Assembly (NCBI GenBank): GCA_004794655.1
Contig: SMMW01000622.1
Location: 8,453,001-8,517,000 of the forward strand
Length of the DNA: 64,000 nt
DNA from: Marisa cornuarietis
Taxonomy: Eukaryota; Mollusca; Gastropoda; Architaenioglossa; Ampullariidae
Direction: 5' to 3'
Part shown: positions 23,789-36,119 of the stretch, one piece after another
Position numbering within the stretch: position 1 is the first letter of the stretch
Layout: each line of letters starts with the position of its first letter
Notes under the pieces: generated by a model
The model's database searches: none
What the model saw: only the letters and a program-made list of their open reading frames with translations
Told to the model about the DNA's origin: nothing
Made by a program: the position numbers and the translations under genes

Positions 23789-25607
23789 ATTGACAGAAAT
23801 AACAGAATCTGGAATGTTTTAACCACACATAATTAAATAAAAAATTATGAATGCTTTCTCCCATTCTGGAAAGAGCGAGTGAACGAGAGAGAAAGAACTT
23901 GAGAGGGGGGGGGAATCTACATTATTTTCACATTCTGTAGGTGAGCAAATGTGTGCAAAAGACAGGAACCAATCGGTAAGTTTAGTTGTCGATCGCGTTA
24001 GATAACAATGTTCTATGTTGTTGACCAGATGGCCTGAAGAGCTGCATGTTTTCAAAGAACGCAAAGCAAAAGCAAATGAGAAGAGGCGAGATTCCCTCAG
24101 AATCATGATCATCAACGCAAAGAAGGTGGCTGCTGCCCAATCAATAACTGACAGGCGCTTCAAATAGATTACTTGCAGAGATCTTTTCTGCGACACGGGG
24201 TATTGAGAATTTACATTGGATTCATATTTTGTTCCGGTCATGAAAGTCGGTGTAGCCCAGGTCCTGCGGTCCTGAAACGAAGAAGTCAGCCTAAAGGTCT
24301 GAAGGCCCGGATGCAGACCCGGGGTTTCAAAGGATGACGGAGAGGTTGCTGTTGCACATTAGCTATACATAGCTACAGCCCAAGTTGATGACTCGATAAT
24401 GTTACAATTTTTTACATCTGTTTTTCCCCGCGCACAACCATTTCTCTGATGCTCGAAACAACCGTAAATATTTAATTGTAAATTACTCTTTTTCCGAGAA
24501 GGGTGACAGTTATATTAGCTTGAATACTCACTGGAGCAACATCAATCTCTTTTTTATTTTCGTCAACTAGTTGTTTTTGTGTCAGTTGAATTTTTTTTTA
24601 ATAATATATAAACAAATAAGGCACTTAAAGGAACTTTAAATTGTATCCACCTTTTTCGTGTATTTTTGTTTTTATAAATGTCGTTATCTGTCATACCTAG
24701 CTGCTTATGTGCATGTTTCTCGTTTTTTTGCTATGTCCCTTAAAAAGATCGGAGCTCGTCTACAATTACGATAACATGTGAACTCATGAAGACGTATAAT
24801 GAAGAAACAAAGATAATTTTATAAAATACTTTGATGCTGTAATAAAAGAACTGAGTGAAAAACACATCTTTCATCCACGCAAACGCTTCCCACGTGCACC
24901 TACGCACACACACAAATACACACGCACACAGAAAACACATGCACGCACACTCACACACATGTACACAGGCGCACACACACGCCTGAACACACACACACAT
25001 ATATATTCAGACACAGACACATTCATGAATGGCATGCAATACTTTCTCTTTTTTTTAAAAAACAAGAATGCTTTTCACTTATCCAAGGCTTAGAATGTGT
25101 GCAGGATATTGACTACTTGTTGAAACGGCAAAGCAAATACAGATCGCCTGGAGTGCCAAATGGTCCAAAGATTGAACGTTTTTGAGTGGTAATCCATGTA
25201 CCAGATCACTCACATGCCTCAGAGAATTGGGGAAAATGCAGATCCCTGCCAAACTTGCTTCAAAACACTCGCACCCCATGGGGACTTGCAATTCATGTCC
25301 TACTTACAGCCCTAACCAGCTGATAACCACTGATCTGCATACTGCAAGGCACAGGCACGTAAATTTATTATCCGCGCAGCCTGCCCTGTCCATGCCGGGT
25401 TCACACACTTTGGTATGCAGAATACAGGTAAACGGTCAAGTAAACGGTTTGTCTGTCCTGTAAGTGAGCTACACGATCGCTGTGAAAGTCAGACCCGCTG
25501 TCTATCCGGTGGAGTTGACGAGGTTCACCGTTTAAATTTTGTTGCATCATTCTTTCTTCGTTAGACGGTGTGAAAGATATCGCTCAGCCTCGAGATTCAT
25601 TTGTCCG

Positions 25608-25615
25608 TGACGTCA
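25608..25615. promoter_or_regulatory. Perfect CRE palindrome (TGACGTCA)
   Basis: Same 8-bp site preceded by GTCCG, as at 23395 (TCCGTGACGTCA shared). It lies in a slightly CpG-richer stretch (25.5-25.75 kb). Confidence 0.4.
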
Positions 25616-26916
25616 TCGCACTCTCGATATTGATGTTCTCTTAACAGCGGAGACAGTTGCACGTGACACGGCTTATCAGCTGATATTTATTCCGCTTCCC
25701 GTGGTGTGTAAACATCACCGATCTTTCCCATTTTCATCCGGTCAACCGGTCCATCATTCACCGGGCTCACTTGGCTAGAAGCATAGCCTGGCTGGTTGTT
25801 TTGAACCAGCATGACTGTTACGTAGCTGTTTCATGTAAACTATATCAAGGTATATAAGGAAAAATAAACACAAAAAAATCTTTTGTATCTATTTGTATTT
25901 TGTACTTTTCTTCTGCGCGTGAACGGGACTGACAATGACATAACAGTAGTTATATAAAATAGTCCATTTAGAGATTAACACGTCACTCGATGCACCAAAG
26001 AAAGAGAAGAAAAAGATGAGAAATAATTACAAAAGGGGTGGGGGCAAATTAGAATGCATATACATCACCCATATAAACATATCCAGCACACGTAAGGACA
26101 AACACGAAATCTCCCTCTCACGCGCGCACACACACACACACACAAGCGCGCAGTAAAGCCCACCACCACCACAACAACCGCACATGTCTACCATCATGTC
26201 CGCGGCTGCTCTGTTTCCAGCAGACTCTCCTGAAACATCGCTTTTTTTCCTCGCAGGACCAAAACTGAAGCGTCTAGTCACACCACCCCTATGACGTACA
26301 CCACACTGCGCTCAAGTGCGCATGTGCAATCTGGAGCTCGCGGTGCATGGGGCACGTTTTCAATCACGACAAGGAGCTCTTTCAGACACCACATCCGCCT
26401 TCGCTCCACTAGCACCGGCTGTCATCTCAGTGAGTTGTGCCCGTCGACTTGGGGGAGACTCACGTCAAGCGCCAGAAATGCGTGAAGATCTGTGAACCGC
26501 GGGCTGCTGTTTGACCTTTGTGCACGCCAGAAATAAACCCTAGTCGCAGCGCCCCCTCCATGGCCAGAAGACAAAAGTGCGTCTAACAATAGAGCCGTTA
26601 GAGAGTGGAGTGATGGAGGGTTGGGGATGGTGGAGAAGCTGGCAGATCTGAAACTAAACACTCTGCTATCAAACTAATTCCGCTGTCACGGTGATTTCAA
26701 CACGGGAGATGGCTGCTGTAGCCAGTGCTTGGTGGCCTTCGCAGTAAAATGCTTTTAAGTGATTTTTAGACAGTATTTTGTTGCTGTTGTTGTTTTTGTT
26801 GTTTCTTTCCTTCCACGAGGAAATTGTTGCTCTGTGAGCGGAAGGAAGCGACTAATCAGAAACCAGCGTGAAGTACTTGTTACGCGGACATTATGCACGA
26901 ACTGTGTGATGGCGCC

Positions 26917-27072
26917 CTTGTGTGACATACCATTCATAATTGTGTGACCTCCTTTATAATTGTGTGACCTACCTTTTAAAATTGTGGGACCTACCTTTTA
27001 TGATTATGTGACCTACCCTTTATAACTGTGTGACCTATACTTTATAATTGTTAGACCTACCTTTGATAACTG
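26917..27072. repeat. Minisatellite, about 23-bp unit, 6-7 copies
   Basis: Successive diverged units of the form ATTGTGTGACCTACCTTTTA can be followed from about 26917 to 27072, losing similarity at both ends. Non-coding. Confidence 0.9.
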
Positions 27073-28922
27073 AAACTGGCTTTTGAGTTCTAGTTTTTCT
27101 TTTTCTTTTAAAGAAAAACATAGGATTTAAAAAAAAATTCTCGTCAGCTCAGGCAGGATCGGACGTACGCATGTAACACTTGTATCTGTTTCTCTGTCTG
27201 TTTATCTATTTATTATATATCACATCAATAGGATCCAAAATTTAAGTTTTTCATATTGTAAAATTATATTTACCGTGTCGTTTATTAAATTATATATTTT
27301 TTTTCTGAAATTGAAAGCATAGTGCGTCCCGCGGAAACAAATGTGTTAACAGAAGAACCAGAAGACCTGACGCAACACACTTTCTGGCAGCAGACAAATC
27401 GACCGTTGCTGGCCTCCATAGAAGAAACGCATTACGCAATGTCAGTCCCAAAGAAGCAACGACGGTTTTTTTTTTTTTTTTTTTGGTATGACCAAGACCT
27501 GAAAAAATCCAATGTGACATCAAAGTCGGCACATCAACCATGATCATATATGTGAGACTAGTGCCAGTAATTCCGTATCCTTCTTCCTAGAGAACACTAA
27601 CCCTTCGCGCCCCCCTTTTCATGTGTTCCGGTTGAGTCTGATCAACCAAGATGAGCCCCTAGATTAATCCAGACTTTGTAATGAACAGTGGTATTTCCAA
27701 GTGTCATATACCAATCAGATAGTCGGATCTCAGCGAGACAAACTGGGCAGGAGGCTGACAAGTATAGTCTCTGTTGCATTAGAATACCGAGGAAATGAAA
27801 TTCGCCATCGATGCTGGTTTAGGATTAACGGATCCAGAAGACACTAATCAATTTGTAGACGTGACTATAAGAAACGAGATTTCTTTTTGGTGGAGGGGTG
27901 GGGGTTCTATAAAAAGTCTGGTATCTGAATATATTGCCAGACTATTGTTATTATTCCAAATATTGCTGTTTAGGGTAGCTATCATCTAAAAGCAAAATAC
28001 TACAAGTAAATGCTTCAAAATCACACCTAAAGATGTACTGATATGTTTAAACTAACTTTATTCCTCTGTATTCTATTTGATAACGGAGAAGAATGGCATT
28101 CATCTTCCCCTACCTTCACAGTAAAGTATAAATTCATCCATCCACCCAATTTCACTCCCACACTGCAATCTCTTTCGGAAACCTAATCACACAAACACAC
28201 ATTTTTATATCGAATATTTCATACTGGTCTCTTCCTTAATCAATGCTGGGACTAGGACAATCAGAGGAGAAGAGATTGCTGAAAAAGTAAATCAAGTGCA
28301 GCAGCAGCCTGTCAGGACAAACAACAGCTCGCCACAAGATTTGTTCACAATTTGCTGTTAGTTTTTCTTTCTTTTTCGGAAACAGTTTAATTTTATTAGG
28401 AAAAAGCTGGCGGCAGCAAATGTTGCTTTAAAGCAGGCTGCAGATAACACGATTTTATTTATTTATTTAGTTTTTGATATGAATTTAAAGACTGGGAGGA
28501 GACAATGTGCGGCAATATCGAGTCAGAAAAAAGGAGAGAGAGGGAGAACGAGAGAGAGAGAGAGAAAGGAGGGATAGGGGGACTTCCTTTTTCACTGATT
28601 CAGAAATCATGTAGAATTTATTTCGCGAGCTAAACTAGGAAGACCATTTCCTGGCAGAAACAGGTGGCCTGAAGAAATTTCGCTTTAAATTTCAGGTCTG
28701 TTTACCCTGTCTTCGCGCTCCATCGTTCAGTCTGTTACCCCTTCTAGAACTTTGCTGGGTTGTATTCTGCGTCGGTACTGTGGAGCATGTTCCAGGGTCT
28801 AGGACCAGTGGTGTTTGTGATGCTGAGAAAATGTTAAAACTTCTAGCCGACCCCCTTGGTCACTATGAAGTCAGAAGACGAAAGTCCTGATCAACTCGCG
28901 TTAAGCTGCTGATGATTTCAAG
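27073..28922. other. Anonymous DNA
   Basis: A 19-base T run at about 27466-27484 and a GA-rich stretch at 28530-28575 are visible. No gene is supported. Confidence 0.5.
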
Positions 28923-29175
28923 AATGGGTCGGTGACTGAGAATAGGACAGCGACCAAAACTGGGTCAATGATTAGGAATCTGTCGGTAATTAGCAATGAA
29001 CCAATGACTGGGTATAGGGCAATGACAATGTGAGTGGGTGACCAAGACTAGCTGAGAAAGTAACTTGACCAAGAGTGGTTTAATGATTAGATGAATGGGA
29101 TGGCGATTCAGAATAAGACATAGACCTAAAATGTAAGGTAGTATGAAGTGACCAAGAAAGGGATAGCGACGAAGC
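28923..29175. repeat. Degenerate minisatellite, 18-20 bp unit, about 13 copies
   Basis: The sequence can be cut into successive units resembling GGGTCRRTGACTRRGAAT, for example at 28923-29030, with growing divergence to the right (GACCAAGA and TGATTAG variants). The minus-strand open frame across it is a by-product. Confidence 0.65.
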
Positions 29176-29599
29176 GAGGGGAGAAAAAATTCATCGCTTT
29201 TTTCTGCTGTTGATGTTGGGGTGGATTTTTTTGTATTTGTTTGATTTTGAGTTTGTTTTATTTTTGTCGTATTACATAAGAAACAAGTCATGGGTTCTCA
29301 GAGAACGGTAGAGGTTAAGCTGTATCAAATGGAAATGCGCGAAAGATATATATATATATATCTTTCTCTCTTAGTCCCGTTTTCTTTGTGTTAGTCTTTA
29401 TTTACACACCTACATGTCTAGTCATCTAAGGAAGGCGGTGGGGATATTTTGCACGTTGTTTTAGGACAGTTGTGAAATAGCCCCTGCCATGTTTGTGTCA
29501 GTACAATGGTCTATGGTGACAGGCTGCATGTGGTTACATTCGACATAAGCAATGAATACGATCTATACCTTCTCTCAAAGTCTGCAGTCAGTGACGGCG

Positions 29600-29960
29600 A
29601 TAGTAACAGCAAACATCATGAACGTGACATGACATGACATGACGATGCTGCCAACAGTACGAGTCGTTGACGTCAGCATAAGAATCTGCACACGCGACTC
29701 AGCCGGCGGTGTCAGTGATCTGGCGCGCCTGCAGCGTGCGAGAGATGAAAGAAATGCCTGCCTCCCCATCCCAAGTATCCATCCTCATCTCACTAAAAGT
29801 AGGACCACTCCCCGCGACTGCAGGGGCGTTTGTGAGTTACTTCTGTGCTCCTTCATAGTCTGACTTTTCTGCCCTCGCTGTCGCCATCTGTCTGCGCGCG
29901 ACTGTATTGGGTCTGACGTCACCGCAGTTGGAGAAGATGGCTGGATATATTTCACACTTT
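29600..29960 (+). promoter_or_regulatory. CpG-rich patch with two perfect CREs: candidate promoter
   Basis: A short TGACA tandem at about 29624-29640 is followed by TGACGTCA at 29668-29675. A CpG-rich stretch (GGCGCGCCTGCAGCGTGCG near 29720) and a second TGACGTCA at 29914-29921 come next. GAGAAGATGGCTGG follows at 29931. The cluster of CREB/ATF sites with raised CpG is how many cAMP-responsive promoters look. The ATG at 29936 opens only a ten-codon frame, and I see no convincing donor, so the transcript is unknown and the direction is a guess. Confidence 0.35.
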
Positions 29961-30149
29961 GACAGCCACTAGACTGTATGTTAAAAAGTGTTATACACAC
30001 ACGCACACAAACTTAAACAAAGACACAACCATTCACAGACACTGCGCGCACTGTTATAGAAGAAAAAAACTATGGGAAGTAAATGATTCGATGGATCATC
30101 ATCATCCAACTGATCACAAGATATATTGGCCAGTCAGTTGAGCTGGTCC
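29961..30149. other. Anonymous DNA next to RTE scrap
   Basis: Contains CA-rich sequence (29994-30010) and the ATCATCATC run at 30098-30107, which could belong to the tail of the retroelement scrap immediately right. Confidence 0.4.
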
Positions 30150-30410
30150 GCTGATGCTGGTCGTCGGGGGAACCTGACTAAATGAAACAGATGTCAAGGC
30201 GAGTCATTTGGGTCGGTTGTGAGCGGTTCTGCATGGAGTGACCAGTCCACTCCTTCACGCTTGTGATCCAGTTCTTCCTCTGTCTATCTTGGCTGTGATC
30301 TCCATCCTCGGTGTTCTGGAAAATTAATTGCTCAACTAATTGTCGTGTCGGACGACATGGCCAAGCCAAACTTACTTTCATCATTTCGCTGTTGTAAAAA
30401 TGGTTTCCTG
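30150..30410 (-). pseudogene. C-terminal scrap of an RTE-like endonuclease/reverse transcriptase
   Basis: The minus strand reads RPTRQLVEQLIFQNTEDGDH and then QDRQRKNWITSVKEWTGHSM at 30350-30225. A Gly/Asp-rich segment, then Gln-Arg-Lys-x-Trp-x-x-x-Val-Lys-x-Trp-Thr, is the hallmark of the last part of many invertebrate RTE-type proteins. In another frame SPDDQ near 30165 recalls the final Pro-Arg-Arg-Pro segment. Only the 3' end is left, no RT core lies to the right, and the frame is broken. Family identity is from remembered motifs. Confidence 0.6.
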
Positions 30411-30776
30411 GCGTCCCACGCTGGTTTCGAATACTGGAATGCGTCTTTCAGTATTGGTCACGTGTCATAACCATGTCGCAAAATGGAGACTATGAGGAAC
30501 GTGTACAACCTGTACTTGTTGGTAAATCTTTGCTATCATCTGTTTAGTATAGCCATTGCTTCTATTACAGTGGTCATCCCTGGCAAAGACCCACTGTTGT
30601 CTAAAGAAGTCTTCTACCAGGTTGTTAAGTACTATAATAAATGATTCAAGTGTAACATGTTAAAATTCAGTTTTAGTTTAAGAAGCGTTGCTTCTCGTAA
30701 ACAGAGCAAACTATGGCTGCCACAGAAGAGATTTGAGAGTCGGTACATGTTGAGAATCTTAAGTGTTTTACTGATG

Positions 30777-30779
<3 letters not shown>

Positions 30780-30821
<42 letters not shown>
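30780..30821. repeat. (GT)n microsatellite
   Basis: About 20 GT units, followed by a stretch with interrupted GT repeats to about 30925. Confidence 0.95.
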
Positions 30822-30824
<3 letters not shown>

Positions 30825-31318
30825 AGAGAGGGATATTTCTTTACGGCAAATCAAAGATATAGGTGGAAGAAAACAAGGAAGGTGGGTGGTATCTGTGTGT
30901 TTGCGTGCATGTGTGCGCGTGAGCGTATAGTTTTCTTGTATGCTACATCATGCTCTCCTGGTGGTAGTTCCGTAAGCTTTTCTATACTCACCCGCAGGAG
31001 AGGCAGTGTGTATGTGATGGACACAAACATTTTAAATTTGCACAACACGCTTTTTCAGTTACATAATATTTCATTATTACAGCCCGTGTCATAAACTGCA
31101 TTGATCTTTTGGTTCGGAAGAGAGTTATTTGCATTTATTAGTGTAATAAATAACTTGAGTTATTCCGCCTATATTTATTAACTTTTATGATTTGTAATGA
31201 TATACATAACAAGCTGTGTCATTATATTGTGTATGTGCTCAATAAAATCTATGTTAGTTTGTAATCAATAAGTAAGATTATGTGGATACTTAGGATGAAG
31301 AAGTGTGAGAGATGCTGC

Positions 31319-31319
<1 letters not shown>

Positions 31320-31399
<80 letters not shown>
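31320..31399. repeat. Long perfect (AC)n microsatellite
   Basis: About 40 AC units, the longest dinucleotide array in the window, with no interruption. Confidence 0.97.
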
Positions 31400-31402
<3 letters not shown>

Positions 31403-32584
31403 TTCCAAGACCGTCACCAGCAATAAACTGTAGTAAGCCTCATTAAGCAGCAACCAACTTTTTACAGAATGCCCTTAGGGAGCAAACGCTTTACTCTCAA
31501 TGCAGGTAAAGCTATCGGCGTCTTCAATGTATGGGTATGTATTTATATTCGAAATGTGTCCGGAACATCACAGCGGTTGGGGCTCTCCTGGTAATGCTCA
31601 GACGGGTGGAAAGCTGTGACATAATGTACCGTTATGGAGGTGGTTTGAACCATGAGAGTATGGCGTGCAATTCTAATGAGACAGGGGGAGCGCATCATAT
31701 TCCTCTTACGTAAAGGGGAGCTTACTGCTAATGGACTGTGTGTGGACAAGAAAAAGAAAGATGGAAAAAAGGTGGCAAAGAAAACAAGACAAAAGAAGAA
31801 GGTATAGTTTAAAAAACGCAGAAAGGGAAAATAGGATGAGGATAAGTATTCGTATATTGACGATCAGCGGCAGGACCTGATAAAGAAGATAAAGATATCG
31901 CAACAAAAGACTTGATTTGAAAAGAACTCTCAAACAATAGCTCACGAAGGTCTAAATTCCATATAAACATTTTGTGCTGGTGCCATAAGCTTTACAGAGC
32001 CCTGGCTACTTCCTCGGTCGTTGCTGCGTTGCATTCTTTTGTCGGCGTCTCTCCTTCTCTTACTGTGTCTGTCTCTGTTTGCTTCTGAAGCAACATGCGA
32101 TTATGCGAGAGATACAACAGAGAAGTGTTGAACGCCACAGAAAGAGGCAGCCTCCCTAACTTGTCTGAGATCTGTAGCAGCTCGCGGAGGTTTTCTCACT
32201 CAGAGGACGTCGCAACCCTTTGAACGTCGCTACTTCCTTCTTGACAGCAGGAGAAAGGACGAAAGCTAGGTTCTCGCTAAATTTAGCTCTGGCTATTCGA
32301 TATCATCTGAACCCACTCTTCACGGCAGTGTTTTTTCAAATTGCTTTTCAGTGAGGCTTCAGATAGGTCTTTATTCTTGTTCTGAAAAGCGGCATCTTTC
32401 TTTTAAGGGTTCCGTGGATAGAGTTACAGCCTGAAAGGTCTCTTTCGGAAATCGATCCCCGTCGGCTGATGCCATGACTGGTGTAAGAAACTAAAGCGAA
32501 AGCTTAATTACGTATCAAGGATGTGCAAATCCTATGTAAACTGTGTGTTATGGATCATTATGTCTATTTTTATGACGACCACTC

Positions 32585-32617
32585 GTACGTGCGTGCGTGC
32601 GTGCGTGCGTGCGTGTG
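32585..32617. repeat. (GTGC)n / (TGCG)n tetranucleotide repeat
   Basis: About seven CGTG units, CpG-containing throughout. Confidence 0.85.
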
Positions 32618-33099
32618 TATTGGAGCAGTTAGCTGTTTTTCACGTTAAGAGCTGGTAACGTAGCCCAAGTACCACCATGGCAAACCTACTTGCTCGATCA
32701 TCAGTCAACAAGCCTAGCTTTCTTTTTTTGTTCTCAAGGAGGTCCTCGCAGTATATTGCTTTATCAGCACTTGTTTGTCATACGCACGTGTAAATGTTAC
32801 CTCAAATCCGTGCTAATAACATACGAATCGTATTAGAGATTTATCTCTCTAAAAAATAGGTATGGATACATAAATAACAGATAATATTGACATCGCTAAA
32901 TCTTCCTATTTTGCTCGAATAATATTTAAAGGTATAGTCCTGCAGTATAGCTTCTCAGTATACTCATCTCATCTCATGCCTGCATTCAGCGTCCTAGTTT
33001 TTCTTGGCGGCTTTTTTACTAAAACTTTATTTTAACCTTTACTTCTCCACATAAACTACACACTTCTATCAAGGATTTTCAATCTTTTTATTCACAAGC

Positions 33100-33112
33100 T
33101 AGCCCGCCTCTT
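33100..33112. repeat. Left 13-bp target site duplication of SINE
   Basis: TAGCCCGCCTCTT, identical to the copy at 33265-33277 on the other side of the SINE. Confidence 0.92.
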
Positions 33113-33264
33113 ACCAATACAGTGAAGGTTGGATGACCCGGGTTCAGTTCTCGTTTCGGGCACGCTGTTCTTTCTCTGCATGTGGCGTCTGTTTACAGGG
33201 CTGGTTGCCTTGCCGTGATATAGCCTTAGTTGCTGGCTCGGCGTAAAACACCAATTAAAAAAAA
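33113..33264 (+). mobile_element. tRNA-derived SINE, 5'-truncated, with target duplication
   Basis: This 152-bp insertion carries a tRNA-like B box (GGGTTCAGTTCTCG at about 33140) and a body ending TGATATAGCCTTAGTTGCTG. It closes with GGCGTAAAACACCAATT and a short A run, the 3' end I associate with abundant molluscan SINEs. It is bracketed by identical 13-bp copies of TAGCCCGCCTCTT, proof of retrotransposition by a LINE enzyme. No A box is visible, so the copy is 5'-truncated or starts inside the tRNA-like head. The identical target duplications imply a fairly young insertion. Confidence 0.9.
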
Positions 33265-33277
33265 TAGCCCGCCTCTT
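33265..33277. repeat. Right 13-bp target site duplication of SINE
   Basis: TAGCCCGCCTCTT, immediately after the A-rich tail of the SINE. Confidence 0.92.
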
Positions 33278-36119
33278 TTATCTATTCACACTCTTCATCT
33301 ATTCATATATTCACCCAAGTCCATTATCTCACCTATCCATCGATTTTTGTAACCTTGTTTGTTCGTCCATATTTTCACAGATCGTCTGCAATGTTTTTGT
33401 ATTGTATTGTTGTTATTTTGAGTTATCGGCTACACAAAAACACAGGTGTTTGAAAATTCAGTTTATACGACAGACTTTTACAAATTTTAATTTTAATGTC
33501 TCTGACATTTTTTCGGTTTGAATGCGTGCACGCGTTTGCCATTATGTGTTTTTGCCTGTCTTTGTGTGTGTGTGTGTGAGAGAGAGAGAGGGGGGAGAAC
33601 ATAGGAAAGGATATCTAAAGAAAGTGGATTTTTATCCCCAAATGTACAACTCTTTGTTCTCCACAAGCCACTTATCTCGTAGGTCATCATTATGTGCGTC
33701 ACAGTCATGTGACTGATGTTCAGCTATGTCCATCACTCCAAGCCTCCGTCTATTTCTGGTCTGTTAGCGGCCCCCGCTGATTCACCCCTAGCGTGCCATT
33801 GACCAAAATTCGACTTACACATCCACAGAATAAGCATCATCAGCGCCAAGCCAGACACTGTCGACTGAGACTAGGGGACACAAACCACGTACAAAGAAGG
33901 ATCATGCTCGCGCACGCGCAGAGGTGGGACTGTTAGAGACGCCGCTTCTTCCAAGATGATTTAATGTCGTATTCTTTCTCAACATCTTTCCTCTAACTTC
34001 TCAAAAAAGAAAAAGAAAAAGAGAGAGAAAGAGAGAAAAAATGAACGAACAAACAAACGAACGAACGAACGAATTAGGCCAACGGTTCATTTCAAGGAGC
34101 AAGTAGGTTTTATAGATTCCTAAAGAGATAAGATCGTAAATTGTGAGTAGCCTAGAATCACCAGTAAATAAATATAACTGTCAACAAATACATGAACAGT
34201 TTATACTACAATCCAGTAAACAATACTCTCATTTAAGACACATGCATAGGAATTTGAAAAGCCTTAAAATCAAATAGCGATAGGTTTGACAAGGTTTAAG
34301 AGTTTGTATTGCGAAATGAGAAAGCTAACTTAAAACTAGAGGGCCATCTACGGAACTTAATGAGTATGAATTTCTCTCGAATACTAGCGTATGCCGAGCA
34401 AACAAGCAAAAATGACAGCTCTGACTCTAAGGTATTGTGAGATAATGGGTGGTTACGATCCATGGCAACGGGATCAATTATTATGTCTTAGGGCATGCGA
34501 TTTTATGGGTGAGACGCTTAGTCTAAATCTAGTCAGGTCGCCTTAACACCAGCATCTGGTAAGCTATGTAAACATACACTGCTGCAAAAGAAGATTTAAA
34601 AGTACGATAACATTCAAAGCATTTCTTGTTGGTAACAATCCTGGAGCCTCTTTTTAGAAACAGAAACAAAAAGATCAAGGTCTCCAGCCACTTGGCACTG
34701 CCAAACATATCCCATACCAGTAACAGAAATAACAATAACCAACAAAGTTGCCCACGTTATTTTGTTTTTCTGATGGATATATAACAATATATTGTAGGCT
34801 TTATTAGGTAATGGACAAACATGCAAAAAACATGTATTTGTATAGCTTACGTATCGCTTTTAGAAATATATTGATACATAAGGGGTAACAAGTCTGCTTA
34901 GGGTTTGCATTAACACGCCCAGAAATCGTTTTAGAGCGTACAGATGAACTGTTTCAATGAGATTCAAATTAGCTGTAATACATCATTCCTCCATAGCATA
35001 AGTCATCATGGGTTGAATTTGCCAATCAAATAATTTTTAAAAAATCTGGGAAGTAATCACCGATGAACTAAAGTAACATAAATATTTCAGCTAATACCCC
35101 TTTTTATTTACTAGCCATTTTGTTTGAAGTGTATGAGAAAGACAGATGAGCAGATAGATACCAAGACATTTGTTTATATTAACAACAGATAAAACCTGGT
35201 CTTCCTACAGCCATTTCTCACAGTCTAATTGTCCATTGATAAACCTCACCTCATCATGGTCTGTTTTACTCGATGAACAAACAAAGATGGAACTGCAAAG
35301 AGGTTATGCTGTGTGCATGGAGGATCCAGGACTTGCTGTGTAGGCTCTCTGACATCTGTACGTGTTTGGCTATGAAAGACCAGAAAATTCACACGAACTG
35401 GCCACAGATGCTTCTGAAAGTTAAACACTCTAATGGCATAGTTAACATTACCACACAGGACACACTATCTCTGTGGGTAGATTAAAAAACACCGTAATTA
35501 AAATGAGAAAATTAATTCAAAAGTAATCACAACTCACAAGAGACAGAGATAATAACATTACTTTTGACAATTTCGCTACAAGCCTCGACTTCAAGCGCAC
35601 ATTGATAGATGAACTGACGGGAAAAGTTATGAACAAACTTGCAAAGCCAACGTCCTAACGTTAGCATGAACTCTTTCCTTGAACCCTGACCCCTTTACAC
35701 GCGGTTAGGACATGACCGAGTTGAACTTATTAACAACTGTACATTACCATGGAGACTGCAGGCACATAGTCGTGAACCTCATTTGTTTCTGGCCATCCTC
35801 GGGCGTAAAGTCTGTTTCTGCCTGCCTTCGTTTGTTCTTCCCTCCATCACGTCTAACACCCCACCCTGCCTTTGCAGTGCTTGACTGATGCACAAGGATT
35901 AATAATATAAAAAAATTCATGTCAGCCTTATTCGTGTACATGCGTGGTAAGATTCATCTGTGGGAGCGGCCTGATATTGTTCACCTACATATCCGCTTGG
36001 CCGGGTCGTTGATTGACTGATAAATTTCAGGGGATTGATTATCTTAGTTATCTTTCCACACCGCCTCGATAATTCCGGAAGTTTTCCACAGCAACTCTTT
36101 CCCCCCATCCAGCCACCCA
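33278..36119. other. Anonymous DNA
   Basis: Contains a GT/GA run at about 33563-33595 and an (AACG)n-like run at 34043-34073. A loose X-box-like site (ATTACCATGGAGAC) lies at 35743-35756. No gene is supported. Confidence 0.45.

Larger units (their letters stand above)
22648..26916. other. Anonymous DNA with microsatellites and CRE sites
   Basis: No supported gene. The 140-codon minus-strand open frame at 23819-24241 is the longest here and matches nothing I know; it lacks splice context. Perfect CRE palindromes occur at 23395 and 25608. Bases 24890-25020 are a degenerate CA-rich stretch. Bases 26150-26580 are GC-richer and contain another short CA run (about 26128-26143). Confidence 0.45.
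30411..33112. other. Anonymous DNA with long dinucleotide arrays
   Basis: Apart from the microsatellites listed separately, I see no gene. Polyadenylation-like AATAAA occurs at about 31241 without a supported upstream exon. Confidence 0.45.

Noticed and set aside
23819..24241. 140-codon minus-strand frame
   Set aside because: The longest frame in its area, but no known family, no splice context and ordinary base composition; chance length is plausible in 64 kb.
28965..29291. 108-codon minus-strand frame
   Set aside because: Largely a read-through of the degenerate 18-20 bp minisatellite.
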